Origin: Planomonospora parontospora
GTDB lineage: Bacteria; Actinomycetota; Actinomycetes; Streptosporangiales; Streptosporangiaceae
Length of the DNA: 64,000 nucleotides
NCBI GenBank assembly: GCA_014647935.1
Contig: BMQD01000023.1
Span: 31,681-95,680 of the forward strand
Reading direction: 5' to 3'
The notes under the pieces were generated by a model. That model was not told where the DNA came from. It did no database searches and saw only the letters and a program-made list of their open reading frames with translations. How positions within the stretch are numbered: position 1 is the stretch's first letter; every line of letters begins with the position of its first letter. Both the position numbers and the translations under genes were made by a program. Positions 40,033-49,634 of this stretch are shown piece after piece.

Positions 40033-41127
40033 CTATCTCTCAACAGAATATCGGCTGCGCTCTATATGCTTGGCGACATTCCAAAGTACTTCCAAGCGCA
40101 TAAAGTCGACCCTTGGAAGTAATGGCAGATTAACGGCTTCCGCGGCAGCACCATAAGCCGCATTTACTGAGTAAGGATTAAGTGATCTAGCGAGGACGCT
40201 TAGGGCATGGCTAGCAATTTGCCTATTATGCATTTCTTTTCTCGCCTCTGAAGAAAGTTCTCCTTGTAGCGAGTCTGTCCTACTAATCTCTTGCGATGTC
40301 CGCTCGAGTTGTGCTTGTAGTGCTTCCCTCTCTCCCTTAAATCGCTCGCCTTGATGTAAGAATCTTAGGACGTCTTTCGCCAGAGGACTATCCGGGAGGA
40401 CCGCAGCGGCAACGATAGAAGCGACCATTCTGGCGATATGTGGAGCCACTTCCACTGACAGGCGTTCTAGAATAAGCATGAATTCGGGGTCGTCTAGAAA
40501 TGGCGCCCTTGGGTTTAAATACTCACGAGGGATGATCGGATCAGGAATCGGATCATTTATCTGGAAGATAAATTTAGGAGAACGTAGCCACTCTGAGGTA
40601 AGGCGTTGCCCACTGATCATTTCTCCTAGTGCTAAGAGTCGCGCTTTGCGTGCCGGCATCGACAATCCATCGTTCAGTTCTATTTCCGTCAACATTTCAT
40701 CTAGTGCTGCCGGATCACTTCCTGATCGCCGCTCGATCTCAAGTAAGGTGAATGATGTTACAATGCGGCCGTCGACCGCATATATGACGGAGCTGTCCAG
40801 TTCTACATTCCAGAATATACTGAAGGCGCATCCGCCAATAGAGACCGATTCCATGACAGCTTTCCTCGATCCTTCGATCCCGTTAGGTTCAAAAGCGATG
40901 GCCCAGTCGCCCATAGAATCGAGCTCAAGCAGAACTGCCTCGTCGTCCTCTTGCTCCATCTCTTCTATCTCATCAATCGTGGCCCATAGCCCTGTCTCCA
41001 CGTCTGCACCGAACTTACGGGCGATGTCTTCCAGGTCGTCACTCTGACACCAGGTAAGACAGAGGTTATCCGGCAGGCCTTCTTGAATTAGACGCGTATA
41101 CCTTGCATCGATAGATTCCAAGTTCAT
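40033..41127 (-). CDS. DUF6461-type protein, probable immunity protein
   Basis: 364 aa. The N-terminal 150 residues (NLCLTWCQSDDLEDIARKFG, WAIAFEPNGIEGSRKAVMES, IFWNVELDSSVIYAVDGRIV) match the DUF6461 pattern. The C-terminus is helical (LERLSVEVAPHIARMVASIV and a coiled region about 270-310). It lies directly downstream of a secreted nuclease toxin, past an attenuating hairpin, and shares its AT-richer composition. Both suggest an immunity protein protecting the producer. SD AGGAG is very close to the ATG. Confidence 0.7.
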   Translation of the reverse strand: MNLESIDARYTRLIQEGLPDNLCLTWCQSDDLEDIARKFGADVETGLWATIDEIEEMEQEDDEAVLLELDSMGDWAIAFEPNGIEGSRKAVMESVSIGGCAFSIFWNVELDSSVIYAVDGRIVTSFTLLEIERRSGSDPAALDEMLTEIELNDGLSMPARKARLLALGEMISGQRLTSEWLRSPKFIFQINDPIPDPIIPREYLNPRAPFLDDPEFMLILERLSVEVAPHIARMVASIVAAAVLPDSPLAKDVLRFLHQGERFKGEREALQAQLERTSQEISRTDSLQGELSSEARKEMHNRQIASHALSVLARSLNPYSVNAAYGAAAEAVNLPLLPRVDFMRLEVLWNVAKHIERSRYSVER

Positions 41128-41151
41128 ACTCCTATGAGTAGATTAGAGGGC

Positions 41152-41184
41152 GGCGTGGTCCGCCTATTGCAGACGGACCACGCC
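41152..41184 (-). terminator. Hairpin between toxin and immunity genes
   Basis: GGCGTGGTCCG / CGGACCACGCC, perfect 11-bp arms, 10 bp past the toxin stop. It lacks a clear T-run on the leftward side, so partial read-through into the immunity gene is likely. Confidence 0.6.
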
Positions 41185-41193
41185 TATAAATAA

Positions 41194-44100
41194 TTAATTC
41201 CAGATCGCGGGAGGCTGGTTCTCCTCACCAGGAAGCGTCTTGGCGTATACCCAGAAGGGATCCATACTCAGCCGCCGATATATCATATAGAAGTTCTTTA
41301 GGTCACTCCCGGCAGAACTGTTTTCCTTATCATCGATGTATCTTGCTGAGTAGTTTGTTCCTCCTGCAATGAGCGGGCTTTCGTGGGTGCTGGCGAATGG
41401 AAACTCATCGCAGTCTAGGCCTTGCGCGTCAGGGCTTATGTTAGGCCACTTTCGCCTACATTCTGCAGTGGAATGCGTCCGATTTCTTTGGACTTGCCCC
41501 CATGGTGCATCATCAGGGTCTCCCAGCCAGGGAATATCCGGTCGTTCGAGAAGGCGATGAAGCTTCCCATGGGGATGGCGCCCGGGGATCTGCTTCCTGT
41601 CGTCCGTTGGCACTGTCCACTTAGTATTGTAGTAGGAATCCCATACATGCTTGGCAACTGACGCTATCTTGGCCTTCTTTGTTGCGTCATAAACGAGTGT
41701 CGGGGTGGCGTCAGGGAAGATACACCCCCCCGTGTAGTTATAGATAGCCGGAGCGGTATCGCAGCGTACGAGAGGTCGCTGAAAGCCGATTCTATTCGTG
41801 ATGTCCCCTCCTGGGTCACTATAGGATAGAGGAGATGTCCAAACTATTGTCGGGAGGATCATACATGCGCTTGTCCTGCTAAATCTTTCTCCCTTATCCT
41901 TAGCTGAGTGGATTATCCATTCAGCTTCTTTGTTTTCCCAATTAGTGAGAAGGTCTTCCTTTGAGAATGAATCGTCCCTAGGGCCACTCGTCACCTCACA
42001 TTTGTCATGACTGACTGCTACACCCAAGCGAAGCTTCATTGCATCGAAATATCTCTTTCCTCCTGCGTCATGCCATTTGACGTTGTCTATGCGAACTGTG
42101 TAGCGGATATCGCGTCCATGTAACCCTGAAGCTGTATCGATTTCCGGATTTCTGCTTTTAGGTGATCCGCCTGCATGGGTGTAGGCTCGAACAGTTATTC
42201 TGTAAGTGGCGTGACCCACGTATCTGCGAGTTATTATCTTTCCTGTTTCGGGATTCCTCATATTTTCGAAGGCCTCCCCTCGAGCTTCTCTCCTCGCGCA
42301 CCAATTAAAGGAGTTGGAGGCATGTCCGATTGATTTTGATCCATCGAACCTTCTTGTCCACGAGCCAGTCTCCGGTTTAGACCAGCATCCTTCCCATGTA
42401 AGTCGATTGTAGGGAAAACTCTTAGGGACAAGTGCCTCAGCGGCAGTACGTTTTGACTGTTCAGTTCGCTCAGTCCCCTGTACAGGGTCGGTTTTTTGAA
42501 CAATCATCATCTGCCAGGCAGACCAAGATCCGATGGAGCCATCTTCACTCGTAACGCGCACCCGCCAACGTGTTTTCCACCCAGAGACGAGCTTTCCTTG
42601 CGGTACCTGGATAATTACTGAAGCCCCAGGAGTGGTATTCCTTACGGAGCCTGACCAAATCAGCCCTTTACCTTGCGCCAGCGACTTCGGGTCGTGGGCA
42701 ACCTCGACTTCCACAGTGGAACGCCGCTTCAGCGGGTCGGACACCTTGACCAGGAGTTCCGGTGTCGTGGTCGGCACGAGATCTGTGCCGTCTCTGGTTT
42801 CCAGCGAGCGGGTCCATGCCTTGTCGACGGACGGCTTCGCGTCGCGGAGCGTCTCCACCGGGGATTCCGGTCCGGCCTGCTTCTCTGCTGTGGAGCTGCT
42901 GAACGCGCTGGTGCAGGCGCCCAAGTCCCGCCAGCCCCAATTCTCATCAGTGCCCGGTTCCACCCGGAACTGCCAAGGACCGAGTGCGATGGACTCCCAG
43001 GCATGACCGCGATGCTTCACCTGGGTACCGACCGGATAGCTACCGCCGCTCGTCCAGGCCGGAGCGGTACGGCACGCGGACGGCTCCGTCGGAGTCGGGA
43101 TCTGCTGCTCGATGGAGAACGACCATCCGTAGGAGTCGTCCATGACGTTGCCGGCGGCGTCCTTAGCACCACTGATCTCTGCCCAGTAGTAGAAGTCCAG
43201 TAGATGGTCCGGCGTGAACGTCAGCACCGTATTGCTAGCGTCCATCGTGGTGCTGCCCGGGACCTCTTCCTCCTCGAAAAGATCAGTCAGCGAGAGGTGC
43301 GCGTCAGTCACCGGCTCGCTGAAGGTCACCTTCACCTGGGCGTTGGCCGGAGCGTCCTCACTTCCGTCAGCTGGCTCCACCTTGAGAATCGTCGGCGGCG
43401 CCGTGTCCGGTGCAGCCGTGGGTGTTGCGGTCGGCGTCGGGTTAGGGGTGTCGGTGTAGGTCACCTTCAGCACTGGCGGATGAGCATCCGGATTGTCCTG
43501 CTGGGACTCCGTAGAGTCGAAACCACGGTCGTACAGCGGAGCGGAATCGGACTCGTCCACCCCGCGCAGCAACAGGCCGTGATTAGCCTGGCCTGCCGCC
43601 CAGGACTGCACAATGCCAGTCACCGGCCAGCTCCAGGCCACGTCACTCGGCGGACTGGAGTCATCGGTGCAGCCGCCGGGGTCCTTGGCGACCGCCTCAC
43701 CGGTCGCGGTGACCGACGGTTGGTTGTCCCAGCGCAGGGTCTCAATGCTCCACGCCGTAGTGACTTGCTGCGCCTTGATGCCCGAGGCGCTGTCCCCGCA
43801 GCCGAAGGAGGTAGCGTTCCACAACTCCAGCTTGGCATCGACGACTTTTTTGTCGGCCAGTGCCGAGGTGTCGAACGCCAGGTAGGCTCGTTCGATGGTT
43901 CTTGGGTTACTACTGCCGTACGCCCCAGTCCACAGGTAGATCCCGTCAGGACTAGACGATCCTTGGTCATCGATCCAAGTGTCGGTCTGCACCGGCAACG
44001 AGATCGTTTTGGGAGTCGGGGTGTTCGTCGGAGTAACGGTAGGCGTTGGGCTGGGTGCTTCTTGTCCAGTTGTAAACGACCATGTGTGAGGTGCCGTCAT

Positions 44101-46071
44101 GGCGTTGCCAGCGGCATCTTGAGCACTCGCCACTTCAGCAGTGTAGGCCGTACCTGGTTGTAGATTCTCGCTCGGTTTGAAGCTTGCAGCCAGATCCCCT
44201 CCGAGCATGGTCAAGGTACCCGCTACTGCTGTTCCGTCGGGGTTCTTGACTGTGAATACCACGCCAGAAACGGGCTCATCGAAGACTGCTTGGATCGGAT
44301 CGGTCGTGGTGGCGTTCTCAGCGCCGGTTTGCGGAAGCGTCCCCACGACAGCTGGTGGCGTAAGATCTGGCACCCCAGGTTCTTCCTCCGGAGAGGAAGC
44401 CAGGTTATCCGGATCGACCTCAAAGGCATTCTCAGTCCCCTCGGCAATCCTCTGTACGTCATCCAGCGTGACGGAAGGAGCCGTAGGGGTTGTCGATTCG
44501 ACGGTCAGCCTGTTGGCTACCGCTTCCTCATAGCTCAACGGCTCGTCTGAAGGCTGCCCATCAGACTCCGTGATGATCATCTCGGGTGATGGGACGGCAC
44601 CTGGTATGTATTTGATGATGAGAACGGGACCGCGCGCGGTGAAGGGGTAGGTGTCGTAGCCGCCGTACTCGTAAGAGCGGTACCAGCGCCAGTTAGTGAG
44701 GTCGCTCTCGTTGACCGGGGTGAGCTGCACACCATGGTCAGGGTAGCCGTCCATCCACATTTGGGTCATCTGCTCGATGGAGTACCACAGCTCGCCCTCG
44801 CCGCGGGAGCAGTCGATGTCATAGGCGCCCTTGTTGGCTTCACGGGCGGTCCAGGTGGTCGACGGCTGGTTGCTCCAGGACAGCGTGCTGATGTCCCAGG
44901 GGGTGGTGATCGGCAGGGCGACGATGCCGGAGTTGATCTCGGAGTCGCAGGTGTTGGACTGGTGGTTCCACAGCCGCAGGTCGGCGTTCTCGACCGTGCC
45001 GCCTTCCAACGGCGTGCCCTTGATGTTGAAGCGAATGTAGGTGCGCCACGTCTTCGTGCCGCTGTTGGACTTGCCGGCAATGAGGTCCGGTTTCCCGCTG
45101 TTGCTCCAACCGCTGGTCTGGCCCTCACTGTTGATGTAGGTGTCGCCGTCGATGCCCGTGCCGGTCCAGTTCTCGGAAGCCGCGGCTACGGTGACCGGAT
45201 AGGTGACGGCCGGGTCGGCGAGGAACTTGGCGTCCGGGGTGATCACCAGCTCTTGGTCGAGAGCGCCGTCCTGGACGGTCATGGCTGCGGTGCCGGTACG
45301 GCCGGCCTCGAGGTCCTTGGCCGCAGCCGCGTCCGTCATCGGCGCCGCGGTGATGTCGGCGATCTCCTTGCCGGTCTTGTCGGCCAGCAGGGCGAGCTGC
45401 CCGGAGTCGTCCTTGCCGTAGCGCATACCCTTGGGCAGGTCCACGGGAACGCGGACCTTCAGCTTGCCGGTGGGCCGCTCGCGGATCACGATCTCCTGGT
45501 GGAACCCGGTCGGGTTCGCGGTGACGACCAGGTCCACGCCTTTGCCGTACGCCGACGGATAGGTGGCCGTGTTGCCGGACAGGCGCGGCTTGGGGAGCTT
45601 GCTGGGCGCCGCCAGTGCCACCGCGCCCTTCTCGTTCTTGAGCTTGACCAACGCCTTATCACCCCCCGCCGACAGGGTCAGGTCACCCTTGATGGCCTTG
45701 GGCCGGATAACGCCTCCCTCTTCGACCAAGGTCATGTCGATCGGCTGCCAGGCGCCGTCTTTCTGCACCCGGATCGGGGTGGAGTGCACCTCGGCGTTGA
45801 GGGTCTTGCCGTCGGGGTTGGCGTAGGTGGTCGAGGTCTCTGTCCGGTAGGACTCGATCTCGACGGGCTTGTTCTGCTTCTTGGCCTCGGCTTTGAGGGA
45901 AGCCAGCGGATCGGCCGCAGGGGCGGGCGCCGTGGAGGCAGAGGGGGTGGGAGCGGGTTCGGCGGCAGCTGGTAAGGCCGCCAGCAGTGATGTCGATAGC
46001 CCGAGGACGGCTATCAGGGAGGTGCGGCGGCTGCGTGCGAGCGCGCCAAGCCTCGGGGGATGGATGTTCAC
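41194..46071 (-). CDS. Secreted polymorphic toxin with NucA/NucB-type nuclease tip
   Basis: 1625 aa. Signal peptide at about residues 1-38 (RRTSLIAVLGLSTSLLAALP). Then come a beta-rich N-terminal region and a DNRLRE domain (about 320-490: DTYINSEGQTSGWSNSGKPD). An SbsA/Big_5-like Ig domain lies at about 570-670, a second DNRLRE at about 700-880, and a second Ig at about 900-1000. A CBM5/12-like chitin-binding motif (AWTSGGSYPVGTQVKHRGHA) follows at about 1010, then a linker. The C-terminal tip holds LDCDEFPFASTHE and SARYIDDKENSSAGSDL, typical of NucA/NucB DNases. DNRLRE proteins are surface-exposed toxin carriers. GTG start, SD AAAGG. Confidence 0.85.
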   Translation of the reverse strand: MNIHPPRLGALARSRRTSLIAVLGLSTSLLAALPAAAEPAPTPSASTAPAPAADPLASLKAEAKKQNKPVEIESYRTETSTTYANPDGKTLNAEVHSTPIRVQKDGAWQPIDMTLVEEGGVIRPKAIKGDLTLSAGGDKALVKLKNEKGAVALAAPSKLPKPRLSGNTATYPSAYGKGVDLVVTANPTGFHQEIVIRERPTGKLKVRVPVDLPKGMRYGKDDSGQLALLADKTGKEIADITAAPMTDAAAAKDLEAGRTGTAAMTVQDGALDQELVITPDAKFLADPAVTYPVTVAAASENWTGTGIDGDTYINSEGQTSGWSNSGKPDLIAGKSNSGTKTWRTYIRFNIKGTPLEGGTVENADLRLWNHQSNTCDSEINSGIVALPITTPWDISTLSWSNQPSTTWTAREANKGAYDIDCSRGEGELWYSIEQMTQMWMDGYPDHGVQLTPVNESDLTNWRWYRSYEYGGYDTYPFTARGPVLIIKYIPGAVPSPEMIITESDGQPSDEPLSYEEAVANRLTVESTTPTAPSVTLDDVQRIAEGTENAFEVDPDNLASSPEEEPGVPDLTPPAVVGTLPQTGAENATTTDPIQAVFDEPVSGVVFTVKNPDGTAVAGTLTMLGGDLAASFKPSENLQPGTAYTAEVASAQDAAGNAMTAPHTWSFTTGQEAPSPTPTVTPTNTPTPKTISLPVQTDTWIDDQGSSSPDGIYLWTGAYGSSNPRTIERAYLAFDTSALADKKVVDAKLELWNATSFGCGDSASGIKAQQVTTAWSIETLRWDNQPSVTATGEAVAKDPGGCTDDSSPPSDVAWSWPVTGIVQSWAAGQANHGLLLRGVDESDSAPLYDRGFDSTESQQDNPDAHPPVLKVTYTDTPNPTPTATPTAAPDTAPPTILKVEPADGSEDAPANAQVKVTFSEPVTDAHLSLTDLFEEEEVPGSTTMDASNTVLTFTPDHLLDFYYWAEISGAKDAAGNVMDDSYGWSFSIEQQIPTPTEPSACRTAPAWTSGGSYPVGTQVKHRGHAWESIALGPWQFRVEPGTDENWGWRDLGACTSAFSSSTAEKQAGPESPVETLRDAKPSVDKAWTRSLETRDGTDLVPTTTPELLVKVSDPLKRRSTVEVEVAHDPKSLAQGKGLIWSGSVRNTTPGASVIIQVPQGKLVSGWKTRWRVRVTSEDGSIGSWSAWQMMIVQKTDPVQGTERTEQSKRTAAEALVPKSFPYNRLTWEGCWSKPETGSWTRRFDGSKSIGHASNSFNWCARREARGEAFENMRNPETGKIITRRYVGHATYRITVRAYTHAGGSPKSRNPEIDTASGLHGRDIRYTVRIDNVKWHDAGGKRYFDAMKLRLGVAVSHDKCEVTSGPRDDSFSKEDLLTNWENKEAEWIIHSAKDKGERFSRTSACMILPTIVWTSPLSYSDPGGDITNRIGFQRPLVRCDTAPAIYNYTGGCIFPDATPTLVYDATKKAKIASVAKHVWDSYYNTKWTVPTDDRKQIPGRHPHGKLHRLLERPDIPWLGDPDDAPWGQVQRNRTHSTAECRRKWPNISPDAQGLDCDEFPFASTHESPLIAGGTNYSARYIDDKENSSAGSDLKNFYMIYRRLSMDPFWVYAKTLPGEENQPPAIWN

Positions 46072-46251
46072 TCTGACCTTTCATGATCGTTTCAGTCAAA
46101 CCGGACGATCATTGCATAAGGTCCGCATAAAAGTAAAGATCAACATAAATCGGAAAGATGGGTTTCCGGATAGATCAAGAGGGTGGCTTGGATTCGTCAA
46201 TACAGTATTGACGGCCGCCTCATGCTTCCCCTGTGCAGCGCGCAGCAGCAT

Positions 46252-46570
46252 CCTCGCCTGGGGCCGCGCCTACTACCCGGCCGACCTCCTCGACGGCACT
46301 CCCGTCGCCGCATCCGGCAAGGTCACCGACGGAATCTACGGCGCGCTGCTCGCCGCCGGGATCCTGGATGTGACCGCACCCACCCTCCACGCCCGCTCCG
46401 TCATCTCCGAAGAAGCCGCAGCTCTACGCGTCCCTACGGGCAGTCCGGTCCTCGTCATCGAGCGCATCACCCGCGCCGGAGTCGGGATCCCCGTCGAGCT
46501 GCTACGCCGGGTCGAGGCCTCCCGCGTCCGAGCCATCCACGACGGCCTGCCCCTGACCACGCCTGCGTAG
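46252..46570 (+). pseudogene. Truncated GntR-family regulator (UTRA domain only)
   Basis: The rightward frame reads RAYYPADLLDGTPVAASGKV, EEAAALRVPTGSPVLVIERI, GVGIPVELLRRVEASRV, the effector domain of HutC/GntR regulators. The HTH half is missing. Homology stops at about 46250, where composition changes, and the toxin promoter lies just to the left. The toxin module probably inserted here and removed the 5' part. Confidence 0.7.
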
Positions 46571-46633
46571 CGAGCACTCCACGACCGGTGCGATACTGAC
46601 CCGACTTGGCTACGTTTCGGGTGGACAAGTGCG

Positions 46634-46664
46634 GTGGCCCCGGCGTCCTCGATGCCGGGGCCAC
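46634..46664. terminator. Bidirectional terminator
   Basis: GTGGCCCCGGC / GCCGGGGCCAC, perfect 11-bp arms, just after the XRE stop. Confidence 0.75.
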
Positions 46665-46677
46665 TGTTATGTCAGCA

Positions 46678-47529
46678 CTACCCATCCAATGCGGCGATGG
46701 CCTTCGTGATCAGCGTCCGGGCTTCTTTACCGTGCACCGCGAGTTCGGCCAGCTCAGCGAACGTCGCCGCGTACATCGCGATCTCATGCGGTTGAGTGAT
46801 CGTCAGATGCCCGGACACCAGCTCGACCGTCACCTCGGCGGTATCGAACATGAAGAACCCCTCGGGCGGCCACATGCTGGAGCGGTCGACGCCGAGCGGA
46901 ATGATGCCCAGAGAGATCGACGGCAGCGTGCTCACCGTCAGCAGATGACCGAGCTGGCCGATCATGACCTCTGTCCCGCCGATCGGGTGACGCAGCACGC
47001 TCTCCTCCAGGATCACCGCGAACTGGCGGCCGCTTTTTTCGATGATCCGCTGCTTTTCCACCCGGACGCGTACGGCGTCGTCGACGTCGTCGGGTAGGCC
47101 GCGGCGTTGCATGAGTGAAGTCAGCAGGGCGGCAATGTAGGCGCCGGTCTGCAGCGGCCCCGGGATGAGCTGTGAGGAGTAGATGCGGAAGTGGCGGGTC
47201 CGCTCCCACAGCGGCACCACCGACTCTTGGGCGACCTTCAAGCCGCTGCGTTCCATGTCGCGCCACTCCACGAACATGCCCTGGATCGCCTGAAGCGAGG
47301 CGATCAGGTCAACGGCTTGATCATGAGCGTCGCACTGCTGGCACCAGACGGTGACGTCCTCAGCCGAGGGCGAGCGCCGGCCATGCTCGATGCGGCTGAC
47401 CTTGGACGAGTGCCAGCCTGCCAGCCGCGCCAGATCACGGCCCGTCAGCCGGGCGTCGAGCCGGATCTGACGCAGGCGGGCACCGAGAACATCAAGGGCC
47501 TGCTGGGCGTTGGACGAGGAGAGAGACAC
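46678..47529 (-). CDS. XRE-family regulator with DUF5753
   Basis: 283 aa. HTH at about 12-65 (LGARLRQIRLDARLTGRDLA, GWHSSKVSRIEHGRR) and DUF5753 C-terminal domain (LWERTRHFRIYSSQLIPGPL, HPIGGTEVMIGQLGHLLTVS). It is followed upstream in the same transcript by the DUF6879 gene rather than DUF397. These pairs are common next to actinobacterial specialised-metabolite genes. It may control the RiPP locus to its right. Confidence 0.87.
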   Translation of the reverse strand: MSLSSSNAQQALDVLGARLRQIRLDARLTGRDLARLAGWHSSKVSRIEHGRRSPSAEDVTVWCQQCDAHDQAVDLIASLQAIQGMFVEWRDMERSGLKVAQESVVPLWERTRHFRIYSSQLIPGPLQTGAYIAALLTSLMQRRGLPDDVDDAVRVRVEKQRIIEKSGRQFAVILEESVLRHPIGGTEVMIGQLGHLLTVSTLPSISLGIIPLGVDRSSMWPPEGFFMFDTAEVTVELVSGHLTITQPHEIAMYAATFAELAELAVHGKEARTLITKAIAALDG

Positions 47530-47540
47530 GCGCTGATCGG

Positions 47541-48074
47541 TCAGACGGTGGGCTGGTAGTCGTCGTGCGGGACGGCGCGTTCCCAGATGGCCTCAAACGC
47601 CGCGGTGTATTTTCCGATCACGTCCGGGTCGGTGACGTGCTCCACGTCGATCCAGTCGCCGACGCCGTTGAAGTGATTGACCAGCAGCGTCTCGCCGTCG
47701 AACAGCCAGAAGTCGTTGCCCGGCACCAGCAGATCGGTCGCGCGCTGGCGAGGCAGCCACCGCACCTGCTCTCCGGCCCGGACGTTGGGGAAGGTGATGT
47801 CGTACTCGTAGTGGATGTACGGGCTGATCGGCTCGGAGACGATCCGTGCCCGCCGCATGACCGCGCCGCGCTCCACGGCGTCCACGATGTTCTGCAGCCA
47901 GGGCCGCCACCACGACGTGCGATCGTCGGGATCGAGTCTGTGCCCGGTTTGCCAGGCGTAGTAGTCGGGATCGTCCAGCATGTAGCCGTCGCGCATCTCC
48001 AGGTGCAGCGCCGAGACGCGGCACCGGCGCAGGGCGCTGTCGATCTGCGACGCCGGGGTGGCGGCTGAGGTCAC
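47541..48074 (-). CDS. DUF6879 protein
   Basis: 177 aa. It carries the family pattern LHLEMRDGYMLDDPDYYAWQ, MRRARIVSEPISPYIHYEYD, VRWLPRQRATDLLVPGNDFW. DUF6879 proteins are found with XRE/DUF5753 regulators, as here, and probably act as their partners. Overlaps the next gene by 4 bp. Confidence 0.8.
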   Translation of the reverse strand: MTSAATPASQIDSALRRCRVSALHLEMRDGYMLDDPDYYAWQTGHRLDPDDRTSWWRPWLQNIVDAVERGAVMRRARIVSEPISPYIHYEYDITFPNVRAGEQVRWLPRQRATDLLVPGNDFWLFDGETLLVNHFNGVGDWIDVEHVTDPDVIGKYTAAFEAIWERAVPHDDYQPTV

Positions 48075-48283
48075 TCCGGCACCACCGAAAGGAACGGGAT
48101 CATACGCTGAGGGAAGCGGATGAGGGCCTCGCCCTCGGGCACCTCCCCGATCTCCGCGAGGGTGCCGGGGGCGATGGCGGTGTATCCCTGGGCGATGATG
48201 TCGCCCGTTTCGGTGTCCCGCCAGAACGTGGGCGAGCCGCCGTTGGGGCTGTTGGGGTCCTTACCAAGGAACTCGAGTGCCAT
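48071..48283 (-). CDS. Small protein of the XRE group, 70 aa
   Basis: ATG 48283 after GGAGG. MALEFLGKDPNSPNGGSPTF and AQGYTAIAPGTLAEIG are features of a short protein regularly found with DUF6879/XRE genes. Mechanism unknown; perhaps a third part of the regulatory unit. Confidence 0.7.
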   Translation of the reverse strand: MALEFLGKDPNSPNGGSPTFWRDTETGDIIAQGYTAIAPGTLAEIGEVPEGEALIRFPQRMIPFLSVVPE

Positions 48284-48460
48284 GATGATCCTCCGAAGGG
48301 AGAGGGGTCTGTGCCCGAGTTTGCGCCCCGTCGCCTCGTACATCAAGACGATTGCCGATGTTTGCCACGGTGATCTCTGCTGGCGGCTCTCACGAACTCC
48401 CCGCGCAAAGACGGGCAACCTCGTTGAGCCCCTAGCCAGCGGGTTCCTACCGTCCAGGAC

Positions 48461-49393
48461 ATGCCACCCCCTCGCCCCATGGTCGCTTTCCAGACCGGTC
48501 TGGCAAACGGACCACGCATTGCCACCTACCTGCTCGGCGGGAAAACGCACTTCGCTCCCGACCGGGAAGCCGCCGAACGCCTCCGTGACGCCCTCCCGAC
48601 GATCAGCGCAGTAGCTCGCGCCGACCGGGAGTTCACCGAGCGGGCCATCCGGGACGCCGCCGAGGACGGCATCACCCAGTTCCTGGACCTGGGCTGCGGC
48701 CTGCCGCACCCGCGTAACGTCCACGATGTCGCCGGAGCCGTCACCCCCGGCGCCCGCACCGTCTACGTCGATCATGACGAGCTGGTCCTGGTCCACGGCC
48801 GCGCGATGTTGGAGATCCCCGGCGTCACTGCTGTCGTGCCCGGCGACATACGTGATCCGCAGTCCATCCTGGAGCAGCCCGCCCTGCGGGCCCTGCTCGA
48901 CCTGTCCCAGCCGGTCACGGTGCTCTTGACCGGCGTCGTGCCCTTCGTTGAGGACCCCGCCGCGATCCTCGTGAACCTGCGCGGTCACCTCGCGCCGGGC
49001 AGCCGGATCGTCATCTCCTCCGCCTGCAGCGACCTCATGACGGACGACGAGCTCACCGCGACGCAGAAGGTGTTCGCCGAGACCGCGACCCCCATCCACC
49101 CGTGCTCCAGCGATGCGATCGTCGCCCTGTTCGACGGGCTCGACCTGCTCGACCCTGGCGTGGCCAAGGTCCACCGCTGGCGTCCCTCCCACGACCTGTT
49201 CTTCGGCCCTTGCCCGATCCTCGGAGGCGTCGCCACCCTCCCCGCAGCGGCCCACACTTCGCGTGAACCGGCATTGGGTTGCCGGTCCGCACGGGCCGGC
49301 GCAGACCGGCCGGGGGTGGCTCCCACCGGTCTGCGCCCCATCCTGCCTGCCCCACGACAGGACACACCGTTCCGCGCCGGGGACCTGCGATGA
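48461..49393 (+). CDS. SAM-dependent methyltransferase, DUF574 family
   Basis: 310 aa. SAM-binding motif ITQFLDLGCGLPHPRNVHDV, acidic loop RTVYVDHDELVLVHGRAML and the family feature TVLLTGVVPFVEDPAA. DUF574 (Methyltransf_19) enzymes are abundant in actinomycetes, mostly of unknown substrate. It is the first gene of the rightward RiPP-like unit and overlaps a tiny peptide gene by 4 bp. SD is weak. Confidence 0.82.
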   Translation: MPPPRPMVAFQTGLANGPRIATYLLGGKTHFAPDREAAERLRDALPTISAVARADREFTERAIRDAAEDGITQFLDLGCGLPHPRNVHDVAGAVTPGARTVYVDHDELVLVHGRAMLEIPGVTAVVPGDIRDPQSILEQPALRALLDLSQPVTVLLTGVVPFVEDPAAILVNLRGHLAPGSRIVISSACSDLMTDDELTATQKVFAETATPIHPCSSDAIVALFDGLDLLDPGVAKVHRWRPSHDLFFGPCPILGGVATLPAAAHTSREPALGCRSARAGADRPGVAPTGLRPILPAPRQDTPFRAGDLR

Positions 49394-49479
49394 CCGCCGC
49401 CACCGCGTTCCGCACGGCCCTCCCCCATGGCCGCCACCGCCTCAACCCGGCCGCGAACCCCGTCATGGAGGACGCATGA
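49390..49479 (+). CDS. Tiny peptide, 29 aa
   Basis: MTAATAFRTALPHGRHRLNP and a short end. It is coupled by ATGA overlap to the methyltransferase and to the next peptide gene. It may only couple translation, or it may be a second small peptide of the pathway. Confidence 0.4.
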   Translation: MTAATAFRTALPHGRHRLNPAANPVMEDA

Positions 49480-49634
49480 CTGAGCACGACGCCACCCCCA
49501 CCGAGGACGTCGAAGACGACAAGCCCGCTGACCCCGCCGGCCCTCCGTACTTCATCCTTGGCGGCATCCCCGGCTTCATGGCCGTCTCCTACGGCGCGTG
49601 CGACAACTCAACCCCCATAGGCGGCATGCGGTGA
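49476..49634 (+). CDS. Candidate RiPP precursor peptide, 52 aa
   Basis: Acidic N-terminal leader (MTEHDATPTEDVEDDKPADP, about 20 residues) and a hydrophobic C-terminal core (PPYFILGGIPGFMAVSYGA then CDNSTPIGGMR). The contrast of acidic leader and neutral, Gly/Ser/Cys-containing end is typical of RiPP precursors. ATG overlaps the preceding TGA and its own stop overlaps the next GTG. A radical SAM enzyme and a PIMT-like methyltransferase follow. The D-N-S-T run is a conceivable site for aspartimide or isoaspartate formation. No known precursor family is recognised. Confidence 0.6.
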   Translation: MTEHDATPTEDVEDDKPADPAGPPYFILGGIPGFMAVSYGACDNSTPIGGMR

